54,055 bases of DNA from Demequina gelatinilytica (GCF_000971115.1 NZ_BBLV01000020.1:1-54055), one strand, 5' to 3'; counted from the first letter of the stretch, positions 26,774 through 35,396 are shown. The notes: generated by a model not told the origin, from the sequence alone. Translations and numbers: made by a program.

Positions 26774-27223
26774 GCGCGACACGCCCGCGAGTGACCAATC
26801 TCACTGGGATCTTCCTGGGATTTCACCGCCATGCCGAGGCATTGCCATGGCTTGGGGCGAGGCTCGCGACCTTTACCGGCCCTTGGTCCCAGGGTGAGGC
26901 ACGCCACACCAGATACGGGACCCAGGTCCGAAGCGGTCACCAAGGCGCAAAACTACCCTTGAAGGGTGACATCGACGTTCGCCGCAGGAGCCGGGGCACA
27001 GGTCGCCTCAGGCGCCCTGCGACCCTCCACCATGGGTGAGAATGACGGTGTCGAGGCGGCGCTGATGCACGACCATCGCCCCCTCGCCGATGAAATCCCA
27101 TACGACGGTGTGTCGACGCGTCTCACGACGCCGCGTCGGCGCACCCTGGAGACGTCCGGACCGGTCGTCAGAAAAGGACGTCGCGGAGATCCCGCGGCAT
27201 CGCCGACGCAGGAGGCACCCCCC
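26774..27223. other. 450-bp gene-free leader region before nrdG
   Basis: No credible ORF on either strand. It contains short dyads (ATGCC-GA-GGCAT at 26831-26842; GGTCCC at 26885 with GGGACC at 26917) and the operator-like palindrome at 26955. No known riboswitch consensus (cobalamin, SAM, c-di-AMP) was recognised. The length suggests a long 5' UTR, a small RNA or a decayed gene. Confidence 0.4.
26955..26967. promoter_or_regulatory. Palindrome, possible operator
   Basis: ACCCTT-G-AAGGGT, exact dyad with a 1-base centre, 257 bases before the nrdG start. Confidence 0.35.
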
Positions 27224-27949
27224 ATGTCCACCACCGAGATCGACATCACCGCCATCGCCGACGAGACCGCCGACGGGCTGGTCATCGCGGACTTCCTCAC
27301 CTCCTGTACTCACGCATGGCCCGGACGCATCGCCGCGACGGTCACCCTGCAGGGCTGCCCGTGGCTGTGCGCGTACTGCGGCACGCCGGAGAGCCACGAC
27401 CCGACCGGCGAGGGGCGCGTCACGTGGCAGCGCGTGCTCGAGCAGCTCGAGTCGCACCGCCACCTGGTCGACGCGGTCGTGTTCGGCGGGGGCGAGCCCA
27501 CCCGCCAGGACGGCCTCCTCCCGGCGATGCGCGAGGCGCGTGCGCTCGGCTACGCGATCGGTCTGCACACCATGGGCGCCCACCCGGGCCGCCTGGCCTC
27601 GGTCCTGCCCGAGGTGGACTTCGTGCGCTTCGACCTCAAGGGCACCCCCGGCATGTACGAGCACATCACCGGCTCCGACACCGCGGGCTTCCAGGCGTGG
27701 GCCTCGCTCGAGGCGATCCACGAGTCCGGCGTCGACTACGAGGTCCAGCTCATCGTCGACCCGACCGTGCACACGCGCGAGTACGTGCTCGAGACCGTGC
27801 GCGAGGTGATCCACCGCGGCTTCCACGCCCCGGTGCTGCAGCAGCCGCGCCGCGCGGGCGCCTCCGCGGGCTACCGCCGTGCGCTGCGCAACCGCGGCCT
27901 CTACGACGTCATCACCCACGAGGACCTGCCGGACCTCGCGCGCCGCTGA
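27224..27949 (+). CDS. nrdG: Anaerobic ribonucleotide reductase activase, radical SAM
   Basis: 241-aa radical-SAM protein of the NrdG type. The [4Fe-4S] cluster cysteines are C45, C49 and C52 in QGCPWLCAYCGTPES, the CxxxCxxC spacing of the superfamily. GGGEPT is the downstream SAM-binding Gly motif. NrdG makes the glycyl radical of the oxygen-sensitive reductase NrdD. No nrdD is next to it. AGGAGG precedes the ATG; upstream extensions are unsupported. Another radical-SAM activase role cannot be excluded. Confidence 0.85.
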   Translation: MSTTEIDITAIADETADGLVIADFLTSCTHAWPGRIAATVTLQGCPWLCAYCGTPESHDPTGEGRVTWQRVLEQLESHRHLVDAVVFGGGEPTRQDGLLPAMREARALGYAIGLHTMGAHPGRLASVLPEVDFVRFDLKGTPGMYEHITGSDTAGFQAWASLEAIHESGVDYEVQLIVDPTVHTREYVLETVREVIHRGFHAPVLQQPRRAGASAGYRRALRNRGLYDVITHEDLPDLARR

Positions 27950-27960
27950 TCCAGGCTTCC

Positions 27961-27995
27961 GAAGGCCCCCGCCGCTGTCCGCGGCGGGGGCCTTC
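27961..27995 (+). terminator. Strong terminator after nrdG
   Basis: Perfect 15-bp arms GAAGGCCCCCGCCGC (27961-27975) and its complement (27981-27995) with loop TGTCC, 12 bases after the nrdG stop. A T-poor tail follows, as often in actinobacteria. Confidence 0.85.
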
Positions 27996-28112
27996 TGCGT
28001 GCCCGGCGGGGGTGTCCGCGGAGTGCTGCGCGGGGCGTCGCCCGTCCCGGCCTGGGCCCTGGGTCCCATGCCTCCCGGCCTCGAGTGAGACGCATCACAC
28101 CTGATAACGCCG

Positions 28113-28161
28113 TTGTTTTACCGAACTGTGACACGTCAACCTATGTTTCGAGGATGTTTCG
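28113..28161 (+). promoter_or_regulatory. Candidate promoter with ATGTTTCG direct repeat
   Basis: An AT-rich patch with a possible -35 TTTACC (28117-28122), a 19-base spacer and -10 TATGTT (28142-28147). ATGTTTCG occurs twice, 11 bases apart (28143 and 28154), which could be a regulator site. It serves the gene at 28243. Confidence 0.4.
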
Positions 28162-28242
28162 GGGCCAACGTCCCGACGATGGGCGCGAGGGGCACGGAAG
28201 GGTTCTAGGTGACAGCTCAACCAATCCCCGAAAGGAACCATC

Positions 28243-28944
28243 ATGGTCACCAAGCTTCGCATCGTCGGGGCGGGCCTCGCGCTCGCCGGAGTCGGCTTCC
28301 TCGGCGCCGCCGGCTACGCCTACTCCGAGGTCGCGGCGGGTCAGGACTCGCTCCAGAGCTTCTCCGAGGCGCAGAACGTCACGCTGACCTACAACGAGGA
28401 CGGGCAGCTCATCGACCGCGGCACGGTCGAGGGCGCCGAGGCGATCCTGAGCCTGCTCGAGGACGACTGGGGCTACAAGGTGGTCGACTCGGAGCTCGAC
28501 CCCGACGACCCGCTGGTCAACACGGGCACCGAGTACATGTACCAGATGGCCACGGTGGGCTACCACACGCTGACCTCGACCTCGACGGTCGTCATCGACG
28601 AGGACGTCGAGTACAACGGCGAGACCATCGCCGCCGGCACCTACGAGGTGCCCACCGACGGCCGCTACTGGACCGAGTTCGACTACGCGAGCCCCCTCGA
28701 CGGTGCGGCGCGGTCGCAGGCCTGGAACCCCACCGCTCACGCGCTGTTCGGCGAGCTTGGCGTCGGCTCCGTCACCGCCTCGACGCTCAAGCTGGGCCTC
28801 GGCATCGTCGGCCTGATCGCCGGTCTGGGCGCGCTGTTCCTCGCCCTCGGCGGCGCCTCGTTCTGGATCGCCGGCGACGTCGCGAAGCGCGACGCGGCCC
28901 GCGCGTCGGAGAAGGTCGCCGAGCCGGAGCTCGCGACCGTCTGA
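28243..28944 (+). CDS. Two-TM membrane protein of unknown function
   Basis: 233-aa protein. An N-terminal TM helix (about residues 5-26), an acidic exported domain of about 150 residues, and a second TM helix near residues 186-208 lead to a short charged tail. The exported domain has phrases such as LTYNEDGQLIDRGTVEGA and MYQMATVGYHTL. They resemble a conserved actinobacterial membrane family that is often misannotated as a ring-opening dioxygenase; I see no catalytic site. GAAAGGAACC precedes the ATG. Its own promoter and terminator make it monocistronic. Confidence 0.85.
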   Translation: MVTKLRIVGAGLALAGVGFLGAAGYAYSEVAAGQDSLQSFSEAQNVTLTYNEDGQLIDRGTVEGAEAILSLLEDDWGYKVVDSELDPDDPLVNTGTEYMYQMATVGYHTLTSTSTVVIDEDVEYNGETIAAGTYEVPTDGRYWTEFDYASPLDGAARSQAWNPTAHALFGELGVGSVTASTLKLGLGIVGLIAGLGALFLALGGASFWIAGDVAKRDAARASEKVAEPELATV

Positions 28945-28965
28945 CGCCGCTGCACGGCGCACACG

Positions 28966-28996
28966 AGCGGGAGGGTCCTCTGGGGCCCTCCCGCTT
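28966..28996 (+). terminator. Terminator after the two-TM protein gene
   Basis: GCGGGAGGG (28967-28975) pairs with CCCTCCCGC (28986-28994), extended by A-T outside and a few inner pairs, with a short TTCGTCGT tail. Confidence 0.8.
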
Positions 28997-29036
28997 CGTC
29001 GTGCTCCAGCCCTTTACCAGGGCGGAAGCGGGTGGG

Positions 29037-29042
29037 TACGCT
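29037..29042 (+). promoter_or_regulatory. -10 box setting the start of the winged-helix gene
   Basis: TACGCT ends 7 bases before GTG 29050, which argues for that start over the GTG at 29032 that lies upstream of this box. Confidence 0.5.
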
Positions 29043-29049
29043 CGGCCCC

Positions 29050-29712
29050 GTGGTACAGGGGGCGTTCCGGTTCGAGGACTTCGAGCTCGACCCTGCCCGA
29101 TTCCAGCTCACCCGCGCCGGGCAGCCGGTCCGGGTCGAGCCCCGCGCGTTCGACCTGCTCCGCCTGCTGGTCTCGCATCACGAGCGCGTGGTCACCAAGC
29201 AGGAGATCCTCGAGCATGTCTGGGGGACGGAGTTCGTCAGCGACGCCGCCCTCACCACCGCGCTGCGCACCGTGCGTCGGGCGGTGGGCGACACCGGCGC
29301 GGATCAGCGCGTGATCCGCACCGCCCACGGTCGCGGCTACCAGCTCGTCGCGGAGGTCCAGGTGGTCGGCGGCGGTGACGATGCGCCGGTGATCCCGTCG
29401 CACGCGGCGCCGGCTCCCGCGGGGGAGGTGCCCGGTGACGATGCCCCGGCCGCGGACGATCCGGGGGCGGTCGACGACGAGGCAGCGGGGCAGGACGACG
29501 AGGGGGTGGTCCCGATCGCGCAGGAGGCGGGCGGCCAGGTGGCTGGTGCCGGGGACGTCGACCAGGTCGCGGGAGCCACGGGCGGCGTGCTCGCCTCGAC
29601 CGGTGCGTCGCACGGCTGGCCCGCGCTCGCCGGTGCGCTCGCGCTCATCCTCGCCGGGGGCGTCCTGCTCGCGAGCAGGAGCCGGATCGTGGGGCGGCGG
29701 TCGCGGCCGTAG
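29050..29712 (+). CDS. Membrane-anchored winged-helix transcription regulator
   Basis: 220-aa one-component regulator. Residues 4-100 form an OmpR/PhoB-type Trans_reg_C domain: FRFEDFELDPARFQL, RAFDLLRLLVSHHERVVTKQ, IRTAHGRGYQL. A long Ala/Gly/Asp/Pro-rich linker follows, then a TM helix at about 190-208 and a short Arg-rich tail. This is the layout of ToxR/CadC-type membrane regulators, but the outer part is only a few residues, so sensing may occur in the membrane or through a partner. There is no receiver domain and no kinase nearby. Confidence 0.85.
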   Translation: MVQGAFRFEDFELDPARFQLTRAGQPVRVEPRAFDLLRLLVSHHERVVTKQEILEHVWGTEFVSDAALTTALRTVRRAVGDTGADQRVIRTAHGRGYQLVAEVQVVGGGDDAPVIPSHAAPAPAGEVPGDDAPAADDPGAVDDEAAGQDDEGVVPIAQEAGGQVAGAGDVDQVAGATGGVLASTGASHGWPALAGALALILAGGVLLASRSRIVGRRSRP

Positions 29713-29956
29713 CCCACGGCGCGATCAGATGGCGGTCGCGCGGTCACGTAGAAGTGGTATCTGGTGGTCGGTTCCGGGTGCTCGTCGCCTCACAGTGGTG
29801 CCTGGTTGTCGCTCGGCGTCCGCGACTGACAGCCAGCCACCGCTGCCACGCAGAGATCCGCGCGGACCGACAACGGGCGACCACGTCGGCTGCCGTGACC
29901 TGGCGATCGGGTGCCCGGCACGTCGGTGCCCCGCTTCGCAGGACCCGGCGCGCCGG

Positions 29957-30811
29957 CTACAGGCCCAGGTTGCGCGCGAGTACCTCGCGGATCGACTCCC
30001 ACCGATCGGTGCGGGCGGCGAGCAGCGGCGCGCCCTCCTCGACGGCGGGCACGTACCCGCTGCCGTCGACGCGGCCCACGGTGAAGCCCGCCTCCGCCGC
30101 AATCGCGGCGCCGGGCACGTGGTCCCACGGCTTGGCTCGCGTGTAGACCAGGTAGCCCACGTCCTGCAGGACCAGGTCCGCATAGTCGAAGCCCGCGCAC
30201 ATCCGCAGCTCGTCGTACCCGCCCAGCTCGGGCTCCGCCGCGAGCAGGCCCTCGCGGACCGAGTCGACCGCGTACCTCACCGACACCGCGCCGCGCGGCT
30301 CCTCGAGAGCGAGGGCCGCCCGTGCATCGTCCCCGCGGGAGCGCTCGACCCCCGCCGCGAGCGACCGGCCGTCGAGGAATGCCCCGACGCCCCGCAAGCC
30401 CTCGAACATGCGGTCCTGCTCCGGGTGGTAGATCCACCCGCCCACGGGCTCGCCGCCCTCGACCAGCCCGACCATCACCGCATAGGTGTCCGAGCCGGCG
30501 ACGAAGTTCGCGGTGCCGTCGACAGGGTCGACGGTCCAGACGGTCCCCTCGGTCGCGAGCAGGCGCGTCAGCGCGGGGTCGGCAGCGGTCGCCTCCTCGC
30601 CCACGACGGGGACGTCGAGGATCTCGCGCAGGAGCGGGGTCAGCGCACGCTCCGCGGACTCGTCCGCCTCCGTCACGTAGTCGCCCGGGCCCTTGAGGCG
30701 GATGTCGCCGTCGGCGAGGGCGCGGAAGCGCGGGCGGATCTCGGCGTCGGCGACGCGGCGCATGGCCGCGCCCACCGCCGCGCGCTGTGCGGCGTCGAGC
30801 AGGGGTTCCAT
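29957..30811 (-). CDS. Inositol monophosphatase family protein
   Basis: 284-aa Mg2+-dependent phosphatase of the FIG superfamily (IMPase/CysQ/SuhB). Metal sites are VVGEEATAADP (Glu of the GEE motif), DPVDGTANF (two Asp), and the C-terminal AGFDYADLVL region. It may dephosphorylate inositol-1-phosphate, histidinol phosphate or PAP; the sequence alone does not decide. The start MEPLLDAAQ at 30811 was chosen over an upstream ATG at 30877 because family similarity begins here. The 244-bp stretch downstream (29713-29956) shows no recognisable gene or motif. Confidence 0.88.
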   Translation of the reverse strand: MEPLLDAAQRAAVGAAMRRVADAEIRPRFRALADGDIRLKGPGDYVTEADESAERALTPLLREILDVPVVGEEATAADPALTRLLATEGTVWTVDPVDGTANFVAGSDTYAVMVGLVEGGEPVGGWIYHPEQDRMFEGLRGVGAFLDGRSLAAGVERSRGDDARAALALEEPRGAVSVRYAVDSVREGLLAAEPELGGYDELRMCAGFDYADLVLQDVGYLVYTRAKPWDHVPGAAIAAEAGFTVGRVDGSGYVPAVEEGAPLLAARTDRWESIREVLARNLGL

Positions 30812-30978
30812 GCGTCCATCGAACCATGGCGGTGCCTGGGTGGACGATGCGCCGAGGCCCGGCCATCCATCGTTCACCTCTCCCCAGGTCCCGGTGGCGC
30901 CGTCGCACCCCGTATGTATATTGAGTGCGTCTCAGGCAGGTGAAGCCGCCGGGGCGCACATCCCAGAGAGAAGGTTCC

Positions 30979-33639
30979 ATGGCCCGCAAGCTCGTCATCG
31001 TCGAGTCGCCCACCAAGTCGCGCACCATCGGCGGCTTCCTCGGCGCCGACTACGACGTGGTGTCGTCGGTGGGCCATATCCGCGACCTCGCCGAGCGCTC
31101 GGAGCTGCCGGCCGAGCTGAAGAAGTCGGACATCGGCAAGTTCGCCATCGACATCGACGCGGGCTTCCAGCCGTACTACGTGGTCAACGCGGACAAGAAG
31201 AAGATCGTCGCGGACATCAAGAAGCGCCTCAAGGAGGCAGACGAGCTCTACCTCGCGACTGATGAGGATCGCGAGGGGGAGGCCATCGCGTGGCACCTGC
31301 TCGACGTCCTCAAGCCCAAGGTGCCGGTCAAGCGGCTCGCGTTCCACGAGATCACCCGCGAGGGCATCAGCAGGGCGCTCGAGAACCCGCGCGAGGTCGA
31401 CATGGAGCTGGTCGAGGCCCAGGAGGCGCGCCGCCTGCTCGACCGCCTCTACGGCTACGAGGTCTCGCCCGTGCTGTGGCGCAAGATCCAGTCCGGGCTC
31501 TCCGCGGGCCGCGTCCAGTCGGTGACGCTGCGCCTGGTGGTCGACCGTGAGCGGGAGCGCATGGCCTTCCAGTCCGCCGAGTACTGGGACCTGCGCGGCA
31601 CGTTCACCGCGACCGAGGGCAAGGATGCGGGGCGCTCGTTCGAGGCGAAGCTGACCACGGTCGACGGCAAGCGCGTCGCGACGGGCAAGGACTTCGACGA
31701 CCGCGGAGCGCTCAAGAACGACAAGGTGGTCCACGTCCACGCGGCCCTCGCGGGAGCGCTCGCCGCGGGCCTCGCGGACTCGACCTTCACGGTCAACGGC
31801 GTGGACTCGCGCCCGTACAAGCGCCGCCCCGCCGCGCCCTTCATCACGTCGACGCTCATCCAGGAGTCGAGCCGCAAGCTCCGCCTAGGTGCGCGCCAGG
31901 CGATGGGCGTCGCGCAGGCGCTGTACCAGAAGGGTTACATCACCTATATGCGTTCCGACTCGCCGGTGCTGTCCGGCGAGGCCGTGCGCGCCGCGCGCAA
32001 GCAGGCGACCGCGCTGTACGGGGCGGACGCCGTCGCGGCGAGCCCGCGCATCTACGCGTCCGCGGACTCGAACGCGCAGGAGGCGCATGAGGCGATCCGT
32101 CCCGCGGGCGACACGTTCCGCACGCCCGACTCGCTGCGCACCGAGCTCACGGGCGACGAGTTCCGCATGTACGAGATGATCTGGAAGCGCACCCTCGCCT
32201 CCCAGATGGCCGATGCCGTGGGCACCACGTCCACCGTGCGCATCGGCGCGACCACGGCCGCGCACCACGCGGTCGAGTTCTCCGCCTCCGGCACCATCCT
32301 CACCAGCCCCGGCTTCATGGCGCTGTACGAGGAGTCGCGCGACAAGGCGCGGTACGAGGAGGACGAGCAGAAGGTCGAGAAGGAGTCGCGGCTGCCGGTG
32401 CTGGCCGAGGGCCAGAAGGTGGACGCGGACGGCATCGAGCCGCTCACCCACGCGACCACCCCGCCGCCTCGCTTCACGCAGGGCTCCATGATCAAGGAGC
32501 TCGAGGACCGCAAGCTGGGCCGCCCGTCGACCTACGCCGCGATGGTCGACGTCATCATCGACAAGGGCTACGTCAACGTCGAGAAGCAGGCGCTGGTGCC
32601 CACGTGGCTCGCGTTCGCGATGATCCGCCTGCTCGAGGACCACTTCGCGTGGCTCATCGACTACGCGTTCACGGCGGACATGGAGGAGGACCTCGACAAG
32701 ATCGCGTCCGGCCACATGTCCCGCGTGGACTGGCTCGGCGAGTTCTACTTCGGTTCGGGAGCCTCGGACGACGAGGGCCGCGCGCAGGGGCTCAAGCGCC
32801 TGGTGGACGACCTCGGAGAGATCGACGCGCGCGCCAACTCGACGTTCGAGATCGGCGACGGCATCGCGCTCCGCGTGGGCAAGTACGGCCCCTACCTGGA
32901 GCGGGAGGTCGACGGCGAGAAGCAGACCGCCTCCGTGCCCGACGAGCTCGCGCCTGACGAGCTCACGGTCGCGAAGGCCGAGGAGCTGCTCGCGAACCAG
33001 GGCGGGGACGAGCGCGTGCTGGGTCAGCACCCCGAGTCGGGCCTCGACATCGTCGCGAAGGCCGGTCGGTTCGGCCCGTACGTCACCGAGGTGCTGCCCG
33101 AGGACGCCAAGGGCCGGCCCAAGACCGCGAGCCTGTTCAAGTCGATGTCGCTCGAGACCATCTCCCTCGAGGACGCGCTGCGCCTCATGAGCCTTCCGCG
33201 CATCGTGGGCGTCGACCCCGCCACCAACGAGGAGATCACGGCGCAGAACGGCCGCTTCGGCCCGTACCTCAAGAAGGGCACGGACTCGCGCACCATCGAG
33301 TCCGAGCAGCAGCTGCTCGACATCACGCTCGAGGAGGCGCTGGCGATCTACGCGCAGCCCAAGCGGGGCCGTGGGCGGGCTGCGACGCCGCCGCTCAAGG
33401 AGTTCGGTGACGACCCGACCTCGGGCAAGCCGATCGTCGCGAAGTCGGGCCGCTTCGGCGACTACATCACCGACGGTGAGACCAACGTGACCATCCCCAA
33501 GACCGAGTCGGTGGAGTCGCTCACGCCCGAGCGTGCCATCGAGCTCATCGCGGAGAAGCGCGCCAAGGGGCCGGCCAAGAAGCCGGCCCGGCGCACCGCC
33601 GCGAAGAAGACCACCACCACCCGCACCAAGAAGAAGTGA
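30979..33639 (+). CDS. topA: DNA topoisomerase I
   Basis: 886-aa type IA topoisomerase that relaxes negative supercoils. The TOPRIM domain opens with KLVIVESPTKSRTI and includes DREGEAIAWH. The active-site Tyr323 lies in GYITYMRSDS. The C-terminal part has four repeats with GKYGPYL, GRFGPYV, GRFGPYL and GRFGDYI, the Toprim_C repeats of actinobacterial TopA, followed by a Lys-rich tail (AKKPARRTAAKKTT) that aids DNA binding. There are no zinc fingers, as usual for this phylum. AGAGAAGG precedes the ATG; TATATT near 30917 may be the -10. Confidence 0.97.
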   Translation: MARKLVIVESPTKSRTIGGFLGADYDVVSSVGHIRDLAERSELPAELKKSDIGKFAIDIDAGFQPYYVVNADKKKIVADIKKRLKEADELYLATDEDREGEAIAWHLLDVLKPKVPVKRLAFHEITREGISRALENPREVDMELVEAQEARRLLDRLYGYEVSPVLWRKIQSGLSAGRVQSVTLRLVVDRERERMAFQSAEYWDLRGTFTATEGKDAGRSFEAKLTTVDGKRVATGKDFDDRGALKNDKVVHVHAALAGALAAGLADSTFTVNGVDSRPYKRRPAAPFITSTLIQESSRKLRLGARQAMGVAQALYQKGYITYMRSDSPVLSGEAVRAARKQATALYGADAVAASPRIYASADSNAQEAHEAIRPAGDTFRTPDSLRTELTGDEFRMYEMIWKRTLASQMADAVGTTSTVRIGATTAAHHAVEFSASGTILTSPGFMALYEESRDKARYEEDEQKVEKESRLPVLAEGQKVDADGIEPLTHATTPPPRFTQGSMIKELEDRKLGRPSTYAAMVDVIIDKGYVNVEKQALVPTWLAFAMIRLLEDHFAWLIDYAFTADMEEDLDKIASGHMSRVDWLGEFYFGSGASDDEGRAQGLKRLVDDLGEIDARANSTFEIGDGIALRVGKYGPYLEREVDGEKQTASVPDELAPDELTVAKAEELLANQGGDERVLGQHPESGLDIVAKAGRFGPYVTEVLPEDAKGRPKTASLFKSMSLETISLEDALRLMSLPRIVGVDPATNEEITAQNGRFGPYLKKGTDSRTIESEQQLLDITLEEALAIYAQPKRGRGRAATPPLKEFGDDPTSGKPIVAKSGRFGDYITDGETNVTIPKTESVESLTPERAIELIAEKRAKGPAKKPARRTAAKKTTTTRTKKK

Positions 33640-33645
33640 GGCGCC

Positions 33646-33882
33646 GTGCCTGACCAGAAGCAGCCCGGCCCTCCGCCCGAGCCTGCGCGATCGACCGGCT
33701 TCACCTTCCTCGGCTACGCGGGCCTGGTGCTCGGCTTCGGCGCCGTCGCGCTGACGGTCGACTCGGGCTCGGTCTCCGCGCTGGGCTTCTCGTTCGACTG
33801 GCCCGTGCCGCTGATCGCGGCGGTGGCGTTCGTCGGCGGCCTGCTCGCGGCCCGCTTCGGCCCGCGCAAGGGCGACCTCTAG
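33646..33882 (+). CDS. Small two-TM membrane protein
   Basis: 78-aa protein with a Pro-rich polar start, then hydrophobic stretches FLGYAGLVLGFGAVAL and VPLIAAVAFVGGLLAARF, ending GPRKGDL. It starts with GTG six bases after the topA stop, and GTGAGG there serves as a ribosome binding site, so it is co-transcribed with topA. Function unknown; coding status rests on length, composition and linkage. Confidence 0.65.
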   Translation: MPDQKQPGPPPEPARSTGFTFLGYAGLVLGFGAVALTVDSGSVSALGFSFDWPVPLIAAVAFVGGLLAARFGPRKGDL

Positions 33883-33928
33883 GACCAGGCCCTCTCGACG
33901 CCCTCCGACCGGAGGCGTAGGTTCGAGT

Positions 33929-33953
33929 CAACCCGGCACGCCTCCCCGGCGTT
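33929..33953 (+). promoter_or_regulatory. Candidate ECF-type promoter
   Basis: CAAC (33929-33932), 17 bases, CGTT (33950-33953), ending 18 bases before the sigma ATG. It matches the element before the other ECF gene. A TAGGTT box (33918-33923) just upstream may be an additional house-keeping -10. Confidence 0.4.
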
Positions 33954-33971
33954 CATGTGTCGGGAGGGGCC

Positions 33972-34538
33972 ATGGACGATCTCGAGCACGTCGTCGGCGC
34001 GCTGTACGCGTCGGCCCTCCCGCGCCTGTGCGCGTACGGCTACCTCCTCACGGGCTCCCAGGCCGATGCGGAGGAGCTGGTGCAGGCGGCCATTGTCAAG
34101 GTGTTCACGCGCCGTCGCCGGTTGGACGGCGCGCGTGCCGCGGAGGCCTATGTCCGCGCCGCGATGCGGACGCTCCGCATCGACGAGGCGCGGCGAGCGA
34201 CCCGGTGGCGGCGGGTCCTGCCCGGGCAGGCGATCGCGACGGCGGTCCCGGACCACAGCGAGACGCTCGCGGAGGAGGACGAGGTCTCGCGGGCCCTGCA
34301 GTCGCTGCCGCCGCGAGCGAGGATCGCCGTCGCGCTGCGCCACTACGACGACCTCAGCGTCCGGGACGTGGCTGCCGTGATGGGGGTGACGGAGGGCACC
34401 GTGAAGTCGCTGCTGCATCGGGCGCGCGAGGTGCTCGGGCCGTGGCCCGGAGCGGACCACGCCGCGTCGGAGACGGTCGAGGTCTCGGGTGAGCCTCCGC
34501 ACTCGCGCGTGCATGCGGGACGGGGGCGTGCGTCGTGA
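33972..34538 (+). CDS. ECF sigma factor, SigE family
   Basis: 188-aa sigma factor. Region 2 is CAYGYLLTGSQADAEELVQA and region 4 is SLPPRARIAVALRHYDDLSV plus the HTH VRDVAAVMGVTEGTVKSLL. The C-terminal 25 residues form a polar tail. GGGAGGGG precedes the ATG. The stop overlaps the GTG start of the transmembrane ankyrin-like gene, so the pair is translationally coupled. It probably recognises its own CAAC-N17-CGT promoter. Confidence 0.9.
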   Translation: MDDLEHVVGALYASALPRLCAYGYLLTGSQADAEELVQAAIVKVFTRRRRLDGARAAEAYVRAAMRTLRIDEARRATRWRRVLPGQAIATAVPDHSETLAEEDEVSRALQSLPPRARIAVALRHYDDLSVRDVAAVMGVTEGTVKSLLHRAREVLGPWPGADHAASETVEVSGEPPHSRVHAGRGRAS

Positions 34539-35374
34539 ACCAGGACCTCCTCGAAGCGGCGGAACGGCACGGCGCCGAGTCCGCGACCGTGCTCGCGGCC
34601 GTGGGCGCGCGGCCCGTGATCGACAGGATCCGTGCCCGGCGCCGGCGGAGGCGGGCCGTCTCCACGGCGCTGCTCGCCATCGCGGTGCCGATCGTGGTCC
34701 TCGCGGGCCAGGCATGGATGCGGGAGGGGCGCGACCAGGTCGAACCCGCGTCCGACCCGTCCACCGAGATCAGGCTCGACGCCCCGCTCGCGCCGCAGGT
34801 GCGCGATGCGATCGAGAACGGCGACCACGACGCGATGCGCGCGCTCTTCGCGGCGGGCGCGGACCCGGGGGCGACGGTCGGGTGGGACCCGTACCACTAC
34901 GTCGAGCAGGCGGCCTCGCGGTGCGATCTCGAGGCGGTCGCGATCCTCGAGGGCGTGGGGGCGCCGCGGATCTCGCCCGACGACCCCGAGGTGGACCTCG
35001 CGGTCACGCATGCGGTGGGCCCGTGCGAGCCGGACGTGGTGCTGTCGCTCCTCGACTCCTCCCCCGTGGGCCTCACGCGTGCCGCGCAGATGTCGCTGGT
35101 CGCGCGCGAGGGCACCCGAGCCACGCTGCTCGCGCTCGTGGCGCGCGGGTACCCGATGGAGATCGACGGCGAATGGAGCGCCCTGCTCGACGCGGCGCGG
35201 AGCGGTCGCACCTCGCAGGTCGCGACGCTGCTCGACGCGGGCGCGGACCCGACGGTCGTGGTCGACGGCGTGCGTGTCGACCGCTGGATCGCCACGGCGC
35301 GCTTCCCGGAGGCCATCAAGGAGCTCGTCGCGGAGGCGTCCGAGCGGTGGGCGCAGGAGCCGCGATGGCCCTGA
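34535..35374 (+). CDS. Transmembrane ankyrin-repeat-like partner of the ECF sigma factor
   Basis: 279-aa protein. Residues 1-40 are cytoplasmic with a run of Arg, 41-59 form a TM helix, and the exported part contains degenerate ankyrin repeats. The clearest units are DAIENGDHDAMRALFAAGAD (91-110), DLEAVAILEGVGAP (131-144), LVAREGTRATLLALVARG (188-205) and LLDAARSGRTSQVATLLDAG (217-236). The position after the sigma gene fits an anti-sigma factor, yet no zinc anti-sigma motif is present. Ankyrin repeats outside the membrane would be a protein-binding sensor. Identification of the repeats is by pattern. Confidence 0.82.
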   Translation: MNQDLLEAAERHGAESATVLAAVGARPVIDRIRARRRRRRAVSTALLAIAVPIVVLAGQAWMREGRDQVEPASDPSTEIRLDAPLAPQVRDAIENGDHDAMRALFAAGADPGATVGWDPYHYVEQAASRCDLEAVAILEGVGAPRISPDDPEVDLAVTHAVGPCEPDVVLSLLDSSPVGLTRAAQMSLVAREGTRATLLALVARGYPMEIDGEWSALLDAARSGRTSQVATLLDAGADPTVVVDGVRVDRWIATARFPEAIKELVAEASERWAQEPRWP

Positions 35375-35390
35375 GCGCTCCACCCGTGAC

Positions 35391-35396
35391 TAGGCT
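35391..35396 (+). promoter_or_regulatory. -10 box for the oxidoreductase gene, leaderless spacing
   Basis: TAGGCT ends 6 bases before ATG 35403. Confidence 0.55.

Noticed and set aside
26774..27223. Riboswitch (cobalamin or other) upstream of nrdG
   Set aside because: No conserved B12 box or other known aptamer core was found by eye.
29713..29956. Possible remnant of a coding region
   Set aside because: Short frames only; nothing resembling a known protein.
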